Below are positions 41,164 through 51,600 of a stretch of 64,000 nucleotides of DNA, piece after piece; position 1 is the stretch's first letter, and every line of letters starts with the position of its first letter. Source of the stretch: JADJNW01 sp964517175 (lineage in GTDB: Bacteria > Bacteroidota > Bacteroidia > Chitinophagales > Saprospiraceae); assembly GCA_964517175.1 (NCBI GenBank), contig CAZFBU010000003.1:1-64000 (forward strand), written 5' to 3'. The notes under the pieces were generated by a model. It did no database searches. It had not been told where the DNA came from and was given only the letters and a program-made list of their open reading frames with translations. Made by a program: the position numbers and the translations under genes.

Positions 41164-44148
41164 CTACCGCACAATCGTCACATCTCCTTCTTCCAGCACC
41201 ACAACATCGTCAATAAATTCGACTTCTGCAAAATAGGTAAACACGCCGGGCGCCATCAGTTCGCCATTGAACCTGCCGTCCCAGCCGTACTGCTCCTGCC
41301 CGAGCGGCACATTTCTGGCTTCAAAAACGCGGTTACCCCAGCGATCATACACCTGCAAATTTCGTATGATGCGCGCCCCCGGGCCGCCAAAAACCGTGAA
41401 GCGATCATTGAATCCATCGCCATTCGGTGAAAAAGCCGTCGGAACATACAAAGGTCGATTAACGGTTACATTGACCGTCACGGAGTCCGTAGCGGTACAA
41501 TTATCTCCATTGGACACCAGAATCGTGTAAGTGGTGGTGCGTGCCGGCATTACTTCCGGTCGCGGACAATCCGTGCAGGACAGCCCGTCGGGAGGGCTCC
41601 AGTTGAAAACGACACCCCCTTCGCTGGCAATTGCCGACAAATCCACTGTGTAGCCCAGTTCCACCGTTTGGTCATCGCCTGCGTCCACGGTCAGCGGCGG
41701 TGGCTGGGTAAGGGTCGCTTCCACCGCATCCCGACATCCCTGCGCATCTTCAATGGTGAAATTGAAAGTGCCTGCGGGCAGGTTATCGAAAACCGGCGCA
41801 GGTTGGAAGGCATTGTCGCCAACGGCAAAAAGATAAGGCTCGGTGCCGCCGCTGCCACTCAATGTCACGGAACCGGTCGGTATGCCATTGCAAAGTAGGT
41901 TCAGGAGACCTGCTACCTGCACGCGAACGGCATCGGGTTCGATGATGGCAACTTCACCATTGATCTCGCACTGGTTTTCATCCTGAACGGTGAGCGCGTA
42001 GTTGCCTGCCGGTAAATTGACAAGGGAATCTTTCGTCTCGCCATTATTCCAGGTGTAGCTGTATCGCCCGAAGCCTCCGGCAACGATCGCAGCCAGGCTG
42101 CCATCGGGTATGCCGTTGCAGCTCGCATTCAGCACATTGAAATCCAATGAGAGTGGAGGATGGTCTTCCATGTTGAATTGAAAATTACCTTCACACAGAT
42201 TCGCGTCGCGTACCTGCACGTTGTAAACACCTGCGCTAAGACCCGCCAGGGAGTTTTCATCCCGAAAACCCAATCCGTCGTTCCAGTTGTAATCGTAAGG
42301 TCCAAGTCCATTGGCAACAATCACCTCGATGGAGCCATCGGAAAAGCCATTGCAACTGGGCTGCACAATCGCCTGCACCGAAGGGTCGAGCACCAATTCG
42401 AGTTCGCGCACCGGAATGACCATTGGTATTTCACAATTATTGCCATCGCGGATGACCACATCGTAGTCGCCACGCGGAATATCGGTCAGGCTGTTATTTG
42501 GCGAGAAGCCGGCGTTTTGCCAGTTGAATTCGTAAGGCTCGGTACCGCCGCTCAGGTTCAGGGTGACGGCCCCGTCCGTGCCGCCCCCGCAGGTTGGCAT
42601 GGTGATGAGGGTGTCAATATTAAAAGGTGGCGGTGCTGCAACTTCAAAGCTGACAATGGTATCGCAGGTCGCCTGGTCGGTAATGGTGACGAAATAGGTA
42701 TCCACTGCCAAGCCGGAAATATCTTCGGTTGTTTCGGTGGTGCTCCAGATATATTCGTAAGGGGCATAGTCATTGACAACAGTCAGGTCGATGGCACCAT
42801 CATCGGCATCGGGGCAGGTCAGGTTAGAAATTTCTCCATTCACATCAAAATGCTCGCCGCAGCATTCCACCGTCACGGTTTTAATGGCAGTGACCGTGCA
42901 GCCCTTGTCGCTGGTAACGCTCAGCACGATAGACTTTGTGCCCGCCCGGTTGAACGAAATTGCCGGCGGATCCTGATCGATAGAATTCGTGAGGCTGGCC
43001 GTTGGGCCAAATTGCCATTCCCAATTCGTAATCGTTCCCAACCCGAAGCTGGAGGCGTCGGTAAAGGAAATCTCCTCCCCTACACAAACGGTGGTATCGG
43101 AGTCTTCGATGATAAAATCCGCCTGTGGCCCCAGAAATTCCCCCGTACCGCCAAACTCAATGCGAAAGCCATTGCCCGTAGCCGAGAAATTGTTAATCAT
43201 CAGGGCGTAGCTCCTGCCCGCTTCCATTTGGATGGGTGCCAGGAAGTTATCCTGCCGCGAATCGTTGCAGCCGGGCGGCTCGGAATCATCGGTGGAATTA
43301 TCCCGCAGCCCGGTTGGGCCCATACACCGGCTGGGAAAGCTGAAATCTCCCGAAGCCATACACCGGATGACGCGCTTGTTATCGCAGTTCAGGGCGCCTT
43401 CCGACAATTCATAGACCACAAAGTCGAGGTCGTCCGGTGGATTGAGCGGTGTGAGCACAAAGGTCAGCGAACCATCCGTGGCTGCCGTCCACGAAAACCA
43501 GGTAGAATTGGATTCAACGTTGCCGGGGAAACCATTGAGGCAGTCGGCATCATTGGCTTCGGTAGGGTCATTGCCCGCGCCGGATACCTGCTGGACGACG
43601 AATCCCGTCTTATCACAAAGCAAAGAGGCGATGTTACAATCAGAACCAGGGCGGGTAGGCGGGTTGTAGTTGTTGATGCAAAGCTGAAAGGTACCGGTAT
43701 TGCCATTTCGGCCCTGCACGCGGATGAAGTATTTTTCGCCGACAGCTAAGCCACCTTTGTACAATTCAATGACATTGTTGCCGCGCGTATCACTCGCGCA
43801 TTGCTCCTGGTTGATAGTGCCGCCACAATCACCAAAGTACAGCGCCACTTCCGGGCTGCGCAGCGTACCGCCTCGTCCCTGATCGGTTGCGCCCACAATA
43901 GTGATGGTGACATCGGTAGCGATGGGCGTAAATTCAAACCAAACGTCATTGCCGGCATTGGAAAAGCAGGTAGCGGCTTCGTATCCGGAGGGAGTTGCAC
44001 CTGCATTTGAAAACTCGCCTACATCCGAGCACCAGTTGCCGGTTTGCGGCACCGGTATCGGGGTGTCGCAGGTATTGTTTGCAGGTTGTGCGGTCAGTGC
44101 CGTAACAAATAAGCAGAGCTTAATGATAATAGCGTAAATCAGCCTCAT
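41164..44148 (-). CDS. Giant SprB-repeat surface protein with gliding/T9SS type B C-terminal domain
   Basis: The 994-residue secreted protein starts MRLIYAIIIKLCLFVTALTAQ. Parts in order: two N-terminal beta-sandwich modules (CFSNAGNDVWFEFTP; STWFSWTAATDGSLTFVL) as in adhesin or prepeptidase C-like domains, a PKD domain near residue 370 (FIIEDSDTTVCVGEEISFTD) and a chain of about six SprB-type repeats (pattern CNG..DGS...GG..PY.Y.WNNG). A region with NGDNCTATDSVTV precedes the CHU/gliding-type C-terminal domain PTAFSPNGDGFNDRFTVFGG. It should leave the cell through the type IX system and attach to the surface. The start at 44148 was preferred over one 25 codons upstream because the signal peptide begins there. 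Confidence 0.88.
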   Translation of the reverse strand: MRLIYAIIIKLCLFVTALTAQPANNTCDTPIPVPQTGNWCSDVGEFSNAGATPSGYEAATCFSNAGNDVWFEFTPIATDVTITIVGATDQGRGGTLRSPEVALYFGDCGGTINQEQCASDTRGNNVIELYKGGLAVGEKYFIRVQGRNGNTGTFQLCINNYNPPTRPGSDCNIASLLCDKTGFVVQQVSGAGNDPTEANDADCLNGFPGNVESNSTWFSWTAATDGSLTFVLTPLNPPDDLDFVVYELSEGALNCDNKRVIRCMASGDFSFPSRCMGPTGLRDNSTDDSEPPGCNDSRQDNFLAPIQMEAGRSYALMINNFSATGNGFRIEFGGTGEFLGPQADFIIEDSDTTVCVGEEISFTDASSFGLGTITNWEWQFGPTASLTNSIDQDPPAISFNRAGTKSIVLSVTSDKGCTVTAIKTVTVECCGEHFDVNGEISNLTCPDADDGAIDLTVVNDYAPYEYIWSTTETTEDISGLAVDTYFVTITDQATCDTIVSFEVAAPPPFNIDTLITMPTCGGGTDGAVTLNLSGGTEPYEFNWQNAGFSPNNSLTDIPRGDYDVVIRDGNNCEIPMVIPVRELELVLDPSVQAIVQPSCNGFSDGSIEVIVANGLGPYDYNWNDGLGFRDENSLAGLSAGVYNVQVRDANLCEGNFQFNMEDHPPLSLDFNVLNASCNGIPDGSLAAIVAGGFGRYSYTWNNGETKDSLVNLPAGNYALTVQDENQCEINGEVAIIEPDAVRVQVAGLLNLLCNGIPTGSVTLSGSGGTEPYLFAVGDNAFQPAPVFDNLPAGTFNFTIEDAQGCRDAVEATLTQPPPLTVDAGDDQTVELGYTVDLSAIASEGGVVFNWSPPDGLSCTDCPRPEVMPARTTTYTILVSNGDNCTATDSVTVNVTVNRPLYVPTAFSPNGDGFNDRFTVFGGPGARIIRNLQVYDRWGNRVFEARNVPLGQEQYGWDGRFNGELMAPGVFTYFAEVEFIDDVVVLEEGDVTIVR

Positions 44149-44347
44149 AGTCTTTCCGTATTTTTGTAGATTGGTAGAAATTTTGGGCGTTTCATTATTT
44201 TTCAGAGAAGACAGTTGCTCCAATATAACGCATTATAAACGTGGAATGTACGCAAATCGCGTATGCAAAATGGTCGGTTGTTTCGCAAATGACCATTTTT
44301 TAACAGGCTTTAACAGTTTTACCAATGCCAAATATAGGATAGAATTT

Positions 44348-45049
44348 ATGAAAAAACACATCCCTAATCTCATTACCTTGTCAAATGCTTTTGCCGGTTG
44401 CTGTGCGGTAGCCTGTGTTTTTGCCGGGGCATACCCAATGGCGGCACTTTTCGTGGCTTTGGGCTTGCTCGCCGATTTTCTGGATGGTGTCCTGGCCCGG
44501 ATCCTCCAGGTAAAATCGGAACTGGGCAAGCAGCTCGATTCTCTGGCGGATATGATTACCTTCGGCGTCGTGCCGGGGGCGGTGTTCTACCAACTGCTGA
44601 GCGCTGCGCCAACTACCACAAGCGCCGCATTCAACGCTTTTGCCTTGCCGGGTTTTCTTTTTCCGGTTTTTGCCTGCTATCGCCTCGCCAAATTTAATCT
44701 GGACACCCGGCAGTCGCTTTCTTTCCTCGGATTGCCAACGCCCGCCGCCACGATATTTGTGTTGGGACTGATGCTGGTCGCGCATTTCGACTCCTTCGGC
44801 TTGCGCCAAATGGTGCTTCAGCCCTGGCTGCTGTACGGATGCCTCGCCGCGCTTTCCCTGCTCATGGTGTCGGAATTGCCGATGTTTAGTTTGAAATTTG
44901 AGCGATTTCAGTGGCAAGGCAATGAGATAAAATTTATCTTTGCGGCCGTATCGCTGGCCTTGCTGCTCTTTTTGCGGGAAGCAGCGCCGGCGATGATTAT
45001 TTTCACTTACGTGCTGATTTCTATCGGGAAGGTTTTTACTAAACGCTAG
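44348..45049 (+). CDS. pssA: CDP-diacylglycerol-serine O-phosphatidyltransferase
   Basis: The 233-residue membrane enzyme has the CDP-alcohol phosphotransferase signature D-x2-DG-x2-AR-x8-G-x3-D-x3-D, seen as LLADFLDGVLARILQVKSEL and GKQLDSLADMITFGVVPG. With six to eight helices and the start MKKHIPNLITLSNAFAG it fits PssA, which makes phosphatidylserine for phosphatidylethanolamine. A longer frame starting at 44171 lacks homology. The next genes, purS and rsmI, lie 31 and 32 bp apart on the same strand and may share its transcript. The 199-bp divergent spacer upstream shows no complete promoter. Confidence 0.88.
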   Translation: MKKHIPNLITLSNAFAGCCAVACVFAGAYPMAALFVALGLLADFLDGVLARILQVKSELGKQLDSLADMITFGVVPGAVFYQLLSAAPTTTSAAFNAFALPGFLFPVFACYRLAKFNLDTRQSLSFLGLPTPAATIFVLGLMLVAHFDSFGLRQMVLQPWLLYGCLAALSLLMVSELPMFSLKFERFQWQGNEIKFIFAAVSLALLLFLREAAPAMIIFTYVLISIGKVFTKR

Positions 45050-45080
45050 TAAATCGGCAAACCAGCAAATTCAAAACAAC

Positions 45081-45335
45081 ATGAAATTCGTTGCCGAAAT
45101 AGACATCATGCCGCTCAAGGAACTGCTCGATCCGCAGGGCAAAACCGTTGCTAAAAATATGCACCACGTCCACCTTCACGGTGTGGAAGACGTACGCATT
45201 GGCAAACACATTACCATGACGCTGGAAGCCGAATCGGAAGCCGCCGCCCGCGAAACGGTGGAAGCTGCCTGCAAAAAACTGCTGGCAAACGTCATCATGG
45301 AGAGCTATTCTTTTGAGTTGCTCCCGGTAGAATAG
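45081..45335 (+). CDS. purS: Phosphoribosylformylglycinamidine synthase subunit PurS
   Basis: The 84-residue protein fits PurS: MKFVAEIDIMPLKELLDPQGKTV at the start, then HHVHLHGVEDVRIGKHITM and ACKKLLANVIMESYSFEL. PurS joins small PurL and PurQ into the FGAM synthase complex and helps ammonia transfer. No purL or purQ is in the window. It lies 31 bp after pssA and 32 bp before rsmI, apparently as part of one plus-strand unit. Confidence 0.92.
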   Translation: MKFVAEIDIMPLKELLDPQGKTVAKNMHHVHLHGVEDVRIGKHITMTLEAESEAAARETVEAACKKLLANVIMESYSFELLPVE

Positions 45336-45367
45336 GCGATCCGCCCTGATCGAATAAATATCTTCTC

Positions 45368-46033
45368 ATGCTTTACGTCGTACCTACTCCCATCGGCAAT
45401 CTCGAAGACATGACGCTTCGGGCCATCCGCATACTCCGGGAGGTAGATTTGATCCTGGCAGAAGATACCCGCACTTCCAAAAAACTGCTCGACCACTTCG
45501 ACATTTCTACCCCGGTGCGTTCTTACCATGTACACAATGAGCACGGTATCGTTGAAGGGCTAACGGAACAGTTGCAAAGCGGCGCTACCTTCGCCCTCAT
45601 TTCCGATGCGGGTACGCCGGGTATTTCCGATCCCGGATTCCTGCTCGTGCGGGCGTGCGTGCAGGCGGGCGTGCGCGTAGAATGCCTGCCGGGGCCAACC
45701 GCTTTCGTGCCGGCGCTGGTGGCTTCTGGTTTACCGTGTGACAAATTTTACTACGAAGGTTTTCTGCCGCATAAAAAGGGCAGACAAACGCGGCTGACTT
45801 ACCTGGCGGAACTGGAATGTACGTTTGTTCTGTACGAATCGCCGCACCGGCTTGTAAAATGCCTGGAGCAACTGATCGAGCACTGCGGCGCGGAGCGAAT
45901 GGCCTGCGTTTGCCGGGAATTGACCAAGCTGCATGAGGATGTGCGCACGGCTACGCTGAGAGAATTGCACGAACATTACGTGGCTCAGCCGAGTGTGAAA
46001 GGGGAAATCGTACTTGTGGTTGGCGGCAAGTAG
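45368..46033 (+). CDS. rsmI: 16S rRNA (cytidine(1402)-2'-O)-methyltransferase
   Basis: The 221-residue enzyme methylates the 2'-OH of C1402 in the 16S decoding centre with AdoMet. It has the tetrapyrrole-methylase fold of RsmI: MLYVVPTPIGNLEDMTLRAI, LILAEDTRTSKKLL, ALISDAGTPGISDPG, LPGPTAFVPALVASGLP and YESPHRL. The length is somewhat short compared with the 270-290 residues of many homologues, consistent with the compact Bacteroidota form. It ends the pssA-purS-rsmI series. The 95-bp downstream spacer holds GGAAATTGG/GGAAGTTG words of the dispersed repeat type. Confidence 0.93.
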   Translation: MLYVVPTPIGNLEDMTLRAIRILREVDLILAEDTRTSKKLLDHFDISTPVRSYHVHNEHGIVEGLTEQLQSGATFALISDAGTPGISDPGFLLVRACVQAGVRVECLPGPTAFVPALVASGLPCDKFYYEGFLPHKKGRQTRLTYLAELECTFVLYESPHRLVKCLEQLIEHCGAERMACVCRELTKLHEDVRTATLRELHEHYVAQPSVKGEIVLVVGGK

Positions 46034-46128
46034 TACTAATTCGGAAATTGGAAATCGGAAGTTGAGCGAAGCGAAACCCCGTGCGGCAGGTCGGGATGGG
46101 AAAGTGGCGCGCAGGAATGCTCCCTTTT

Positions 46129-46818
46129 TCAATCTACATTTTTTTGAAAATGCAACACCTGCTCGTCCAGATCAAAAGCGCAAAGATACCCCATCTCCGG
46201 GCGTCGTCCGGCATATACGCAGCCGGCGTCAATGTCCAGCACCGGCAGGTTATGTAAGTTCCGCAACTGCTCTTCGATCGTCGTTTTCTTCATTGGCGTA
46301 TGCCCGTGCACGATGACGCGCGTCCCGAGCCATTGTTTGTCAATGTCTTCGTACCATTGGCGAATCCAAAGCATCGCATCTTGATCCGAAAAAGGATTAC
46401 CTTGCTGAAAATTCAAGCCCGCATGCACCAGAATGTACGCATCTACTTCAAAATAATAATCCAGATTTTCGACAAAAGCGAAATATTCATTGGGGATATC
46501 GGGCTTGCCGTCTTCTGCCACAAAGCTCTTAATCGTGGCGACACCACCGTTTTCCAACCAGAAATCCATTTCGATATCGCCATCATCCGCAAACGCGTTG
46601 AGCATCATCAATTCGTGATTGCCCATTAGACAATGGACCTGGTAGCCCGCTTTCCGCAAAGCAAAGATCGAATCGAGAACCCCCTTGCTATCCGGTCCAC
46701 GATCGATATAATCGCCGAGCAGATAGAGCTCATCTTCGGTAGAGAAAGCAATTTTATCCAATAAAGCTTCAAATGATTTTTTACAACCGTGAATGTCAGA
46801 AATTGCAAATTTGCGCAT
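46129..46818 (-). CDS. PPP-family metallophosphatase (protein phosphatase-like)
   Basis: The 229-residue protein carries the metallophosphoesterase signatures AISDIHGC, GDYIDRGPDS and GNHELMML, with downstream histidines in LVHAGLNF and VHGHTPMKK. It resembles bacterial serine/threonine phosphatase 1 and diadenosine-tetraphosphatase relatives. It is cytoplasmic (no signal). The substrate cannot be decided between phosphoproteins and nucleotides. The gene is convergent with rsmI and about 70 bp upstream of the M20 gene's stop, on the same strand. Confidence 0.85.
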   Translation of the reverse strand: MRKFAISDIHGCKKSFEALLDKIAFSTEDELYLLGDYIDRGPDSKGVLDSIFALRKAGYQVHCLMGNHELMMLNAFADDGDIEMDFWLENGGVATIKSFVAEDGKPDIPNEYFAFVENLDYYFEVDAYILVHAGLNFQQGNPFSDQDAMLWIRQWYEDIDKQWLGTRVIVHGHTPMKKTTIEEQLRNLHNLPVLDIDAGCVYAGRRPEMGYLCAFDLDEQVLHFQKNVD

Positions 46819-46891
46819 AAGCTTACAGACGTAATGGGGTGTTGAATGATCGAAAACTCACTTATCCAACACCCCAAAACGCTATGGGTTT

Positions 46892-48529
46892 TTATCGCTT
46901 ACCACTGGTGGAGTCTTTCATACCGCCTTTGGTGCGAATGGTCGGGTATTTGATACCCAATTGCTCCAGATAAGAACCATATTTTGTTTCATCATAATAG
47001 AATTTTTCCAACTGTGGCCGAAATTCCTGCATGATCTCTGTATTCAGATAAACCGCTGGCTTGTCTTCTTCACTTACCATCGGGATGTATTCCTGCTTCA
47101 TGCCTTGCTCCTTACGGAAATATTCCCACGCCTGATCCACCAATTCGGGTTGCAAAACAAAATCGAGCAGCGTCATTGCTTCCGCTTTTGCGCCGGCGAC
47201 CACGCCCTTGTGGGCAATCGGCGTGGCCATGGCTACGGCGTTCGACCAGTGGTGCCCCTGCAAGCCCGGAATATTGGATGGAAAACGCATGGTCACGGTT
47301 GGCAATTTCCAGGAAATATCGCCGATATCATCGGAGCCGCCACTGCGAGGTGTAGTGACCGGTAGCCCCATTTCTGAGAGTTCCATATCCAATCCGACCG
47401 TATCGCGGGCACCCACTTCTGCCTGCAACGCCTTCGCCAGCATTTGGTCTTCTTTACTCCATTCGGGTAGTCCAACCTGCTTGATATTTTCGTACATCGT
47501 TTCGGCAATGACCTGATTGAAATGGCGCGGCCAGGCAGAGCCCAGCACTTTGCGCTTCACCGTCGTGCCGGTCATCAGAGCAGCGCCTTCGGCGATTTTG
47601 TTGCCACGTTCGTACAAATCCATAATGCCGGGATAATTCACGTGCCGGAAGTAAAACCAGATGGAGGCTTTGGAAGGCACCACATTGGGTTGGTCGCCGC
47701 CGTTTTTAATCACATGGTGTGATCGCTGAATCGGATCAATGTGCTCGCGGGTATATTGCCAGCCAATGCTCATCAGTTCTACGGCATCGAGCGCACTTCG
47801 CCCACGCCAGGGAGCGCCTGCCGAGTGGGCTGCTTCTCCTTCAAATTCGTATTCGACCGAAATCAAACCCGTGCCCCAGGCTTGCCCGTAAGAAACGCTC
47901 AGATTGTCGCTTACATGTGTAAAAATGCACATATCGACTTCGTCGAAGTAGCCATCTCGGGTGAAATAGGCTTTGGTACCAACGAGTTCTTCCGCTACAC
48001 CGGGCCAAACGATCAGCGTACCGGGAATTTTTTCGCGCTCCATGATTTCTTTCACTGCTAAAACAGCGACAATATTTAGTGGAGTACCGGAGTTGTGTCC
48101 TTCGCCGTGCCCGGGCGCTCCTTCCACGATCGGATCATGGTAGGCCACACCCGGTTTTTGCGATGCCTTTGGGATGCAGTCCAGGTCGCTGCCAATGGCA
48201 ATGACGGGTTTGCCGTTGCCCCATTTGGCCCACCAGGCCGTGGGTACATCGGAGATACCATGCTCGATTTCAAAACCGTTTTCTTCCAGAATGCCGGTAA
48301 GATACTTGGATGTTTCCACTTCCTGAAAGCCAAGCTCCGCGAAGCTGAACACTTTGTCCACCATGACTTGCGCCATTTTGGCGTTGCCATCAATCTTTTC
48401 GATAACTTCTTGTTTGAGTTTGGTAATGCGCTCGTCCAGCGCTTTCTGCTCTTTTTTTGAGCGTTCCTGCGCCAGTAGCAGTCCCGGTAAAATCAGAAAT
48501 AGGCAAAGGATTTTTAATGCGTTTTTCAT
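46892..48529 (-). CDS. Secreted M20-family amidohydrolase (AbgB-like)
   Basis: The 545-residue protein has a signal peptide (MKNALKILCLFLILPGLLLAQ) and an M20/AbgB-like amidohydrolase domain. The pattern includes VIAIGSDLDCIPKASQ, PGHGEGHNSGTPLN with metal-ligand histidines, a dimerisation domain (GEAAHSAGAPWRGRSALDA) and GGSDDIGDISWKLP. Relatives cleave p-aminobenzoyl-glutamate or N-acyl amino acids. It probably acts in the periplasm. It lies 126 bp downstream of a large BNR-repeat protein on the same strand, and the two may be cotranscribed. Confidence 0.85.
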   Translation of the reverse strand: MKNALKILCLFLILPGLLLAQERSKKEQKALDERITKLKQEVIEKIDGNAKMAQVMVDKVFSFAELGFQEVETSKYLTGILEENGFEIEHGISDVPTAWWAKWGNGKPVIAIGSDLDCIPKASQKPGVAYHDPIVEGAPGHGEGHNSGTPLNIVAVLAVKEIMEREKIPGTLIVWPGVAEELVGTKAYFTRDGYFDEVDMCIFTHVSDNLSVSYGQAWGTGLISVEYEFEGEAAHSAGAPWRGRSALDAVELMSIGWQYTREHIDPIQRSHHVIKNGGDQPNVVPSKASIWFYFRHVNYPGIMDLYERGNKIAEGAALMTGTTVKRKVLGSAWPRHFNQVIAETMYENIKQVGLPEWSKEDQMLAKALQAEVGARDTVGLDMELSEMGLPVTTPRSGGSDDIGDISWKLPTVTMRFPSNIPGLQGHHWSNAVAMATPIAHKGVVAGAKAEAMTLLDFVLQPELVDQAWEYFRKEQGMKQEYIPMVSEEDKPAVYLNTEIMQEFRPQLEKFYYDETKYGSYLEQLGIKYPTIRTKGGMKDSTSGKR

Positions 48530-48655
48530 ACGAATTCAATGTTTTGATTAGAAAAAACGGGTCGTGGATCAAACCAGTGGATGGGATTTCGTAAATCTTG
48601 GAGATTTGCAAAATCTGAGCAAGCGACCAACTGTTTTGATCCATTACCAAAAAAC

Positions 48656-51600
48656 TTAGCTTCTCTTTGTTTTCAATTGTAAAAATTCAACCCCCGCAGC
48701 TTTCACCGCCGCATTGATCTTGTCCAATCGTTCTGACAGCAGTTGATTCAAATCGGTCAGTTCCTTCTCCAATTCCTGCGTCACTTCTCCGCGGAAGTCC
48801 TCCGCCTGATCGGTTGGCGGAAAGTCGCCGCGCTGCTGATCCGCCATGAGGAACGCCAGGCGGTTGTTGATGCGAATGCCGTAGTTGAGCGGGTCTTGCA
48901 CACTCTGATTTTTCGTCATGTGTATATTATTCTCGATCAGACTCATATCTTCATCCAATTTAGAAATCATCGCGATAATTTCTTTATTGTCCGGGTCTTC
49001 TTCGAGCTTGCTAGTCAGGTATTCCAGGTCTTTGCGCAGGGTGCGAATGTCCAGAATTGCCTGGTGCGCCTCGCTCACTTTGTCACGCACTTTGATGAGA
49101 AAATCGAATTGCGCCTGATAATCGTCTTTCGTATTCGGCAAACGCGGGTCCCCGATGATCTCGAATTCCTGTTCTACGCGTTCGCCATTCACCGTCAAAC
49201 GTGCTTTGTAAATACCCGGCACAGCCTTCGGCCCGCGATTGGGCGAGGCGTACAGCACCATGCCCGGAAATTCTTTGAAGCCCGGATAACGCATATCCCA
49301 AACGAAGCGATTGCCCCCTTTTTTGACATTCAATTTTTTAGCCCGCTCTTTGGCCGTGTTGGTATAAGTTTGAATAATATCGTCGTCCATTTCCAGTATT
49401 TCCAGCTTGATGTCATCTTCCGGATTCAGATTTTTAACAAAATAGTGGAAAATTACGCCATCTGGATGGTTCGTGCCTTCCAGCCGCTGATCGGCGCCGC
49501 CCCAGCCACCGCCTTGCGCCATGCGGTACGATGGTTTGGATTTAAAAAGGTAAAAATCGCTTTGCGCAATTTTTGCATCCATTTCCTGGAAAGGCGTGAG
49601 GTCATCAATCATCCAGAAGCTACGCCCGTGCGTTGCCGCGATCAGTGCATTATCTCGAACATGAAGGTCACGGATCGAAACAATCGGCAGGTTCAACTGA
49701 AATGGTTGCCAGTTTTTCCCATCATCGAAAGAGATGTACATGCCCCACTCCGTGCCCGCGTAAAGCAAGCCCGGACGCTTGTGGTCGGCGCGAATGGCGC
49801 GCGTGTAGTGATTTTTGTCGATGCCATTGGTAATCAATTCCCAAGTCTTGCCGTAGTCGGTCGTTTTGTACAAATAAGGCATATAATCGCCAAATTTGTA
49901 ATGCGTTGCCGCCACATAAGCGCCACCTCGTACGAATGGATTCACATCAATGCAATTCATCATGTTCAGCTTCGGCGACCCCGGAGGCGTCACGTTCGTC
50001 CAGGTTTTGCCACCATCGCGGGTGACGTGCAGCAAGCCGTCATCCGAACCCGCCCAGATCACGCCTTCTTCCTGTGGCGATTCGGTCACGGCGAAGATAT
50101 TGGCGTAGAATTCCGCACCGGTGTTGTCTTGCGTGATCGGACCGCCGGAGGATTCAATGGTTTTAGGATCCGCGCGCGAAAGATCAGGACTGATGGTTTC
50201 CCAGGTTTGTCCCTCGTTGTAAGTTACATGCAATTGGTTCGACCCAGCGTACAATTTCTTCGGATTGTGCGGACTAAAGAATACCGGGAAATTCCAGTTG
50301 AAGCGATATTTCATCACTTCCGCGCCAGAGCCAGCGGGATTATCAGGCCAAACATTCGTCGAACGAGTCTGCCCGGTGCTGTGATCTAGCCGGGACATAT
50401 AGCCTTTGTAAGTACCACCGTAAACGATGTCTGGATTGTCAGGATCGGGAGCAAGGTGCGCACTTTCGCCGCCCGTAGTTGATTCCCAATCACTTTCCGT
50501 AATTGCATTCCCGGAAGTACGATGTAAAATTCTAATCGCTGAATTATCCTGCTGTGCACCGTAAATTCGATACGGGAAATGATTATCAGTGACAACACGG
50601 TAAAACTGTGCAGTCGGTTGGTTGTGGTATGTCGTCCAATTTTCACCGCCATCATTCGATACTTGCGCACCGCCATCATCGGCAATCGCCATGCGCTGGT
50701 TGTTTTCCGGCGCGATCCACAGGTCGTGATGATCACCGTGTGGCGTACCAATTCGATCCCAGTTTTCGCCGCCATCTTTTGAGCGCCAGAAACTTACGTT
50801 ACAAACATACACCATATCTTCGTCTTGGGTATCGGCATAAATTCTCGAATAATACCAGGCACGCTGCCGCAATTCGCGAAAGCCACTCGTCTTTTTCCAG
50901 GTCTTACCACCGTCATCCGAGCGGAAAACGCCGCCCTCTTCATTTTCGATGATCGCCCAGACGCGTTTTGAATTCAAAGGCGAAACCGTCACCCCAACGA
51001 TGCCCCACACGCCTTTCGGCAAACCAGGGTTGTTGGTCAATTTCGTCCAGGTATCCCCACCGTCGGTGCTTTTCCAAAGGTGACTGCCTGGGCCGCCGCT
51101 ATCCATACGGTAGCCATTGCGCTTGATTTCCCAGGTGCTCGCGTACAGGATGCGTGGATTGTTCGGATCAAGCACCAAATCCACTGCGCCCGCTTTGTCG
51201 CTTTCAAATAAGATGCGCTCCCAGGTTTCGCCCCCATCTTTAGAGCGATAAACACCGCGCATATCGTTGGGTTTCCAAAGATTCCCCATGGCAGCCACAT
51301 AGACCAAATCCGGGTTTTTCGGGTGCACCCGAATCCGTCCAATATGCTCAGATTCTTTCAAACCAATGGACTTCCAGGTTTCTCCGGCATCAGTAGAGCG
51401 CCAAAGTCCCTGACCACTAGACACGTTGCCCCGCACGGTCTGCTCGCCTTCGCCCACATAAACTACATTGGGGTCACTTTCTGCGACTACCACTGCACCA
51501 ATCGAACCACCAAAATAGCCATCAGAGATACAAGCCCAAGTGTTGCCGCCGTCCATGGTTTTCCACACACCGCCGCCAGCAGTGCCCATGTAGTACAAAT

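Noticed and set aside
42160..43749. 529-residue open frame antisense to the SprB-repeat protein
   Set aside because: It mirrors the codon pattern of the repeat-rich gene on the other strand, has no recognisable domain and is Arg/Gly/His-rich like other shadow frames.
48743..50389. 548-residue open frame antisense to the BNR protein
   Set aside because: The Asp-box repeats on the minus strand establish the true gene; the frame is a GC/codon-bias shadow.
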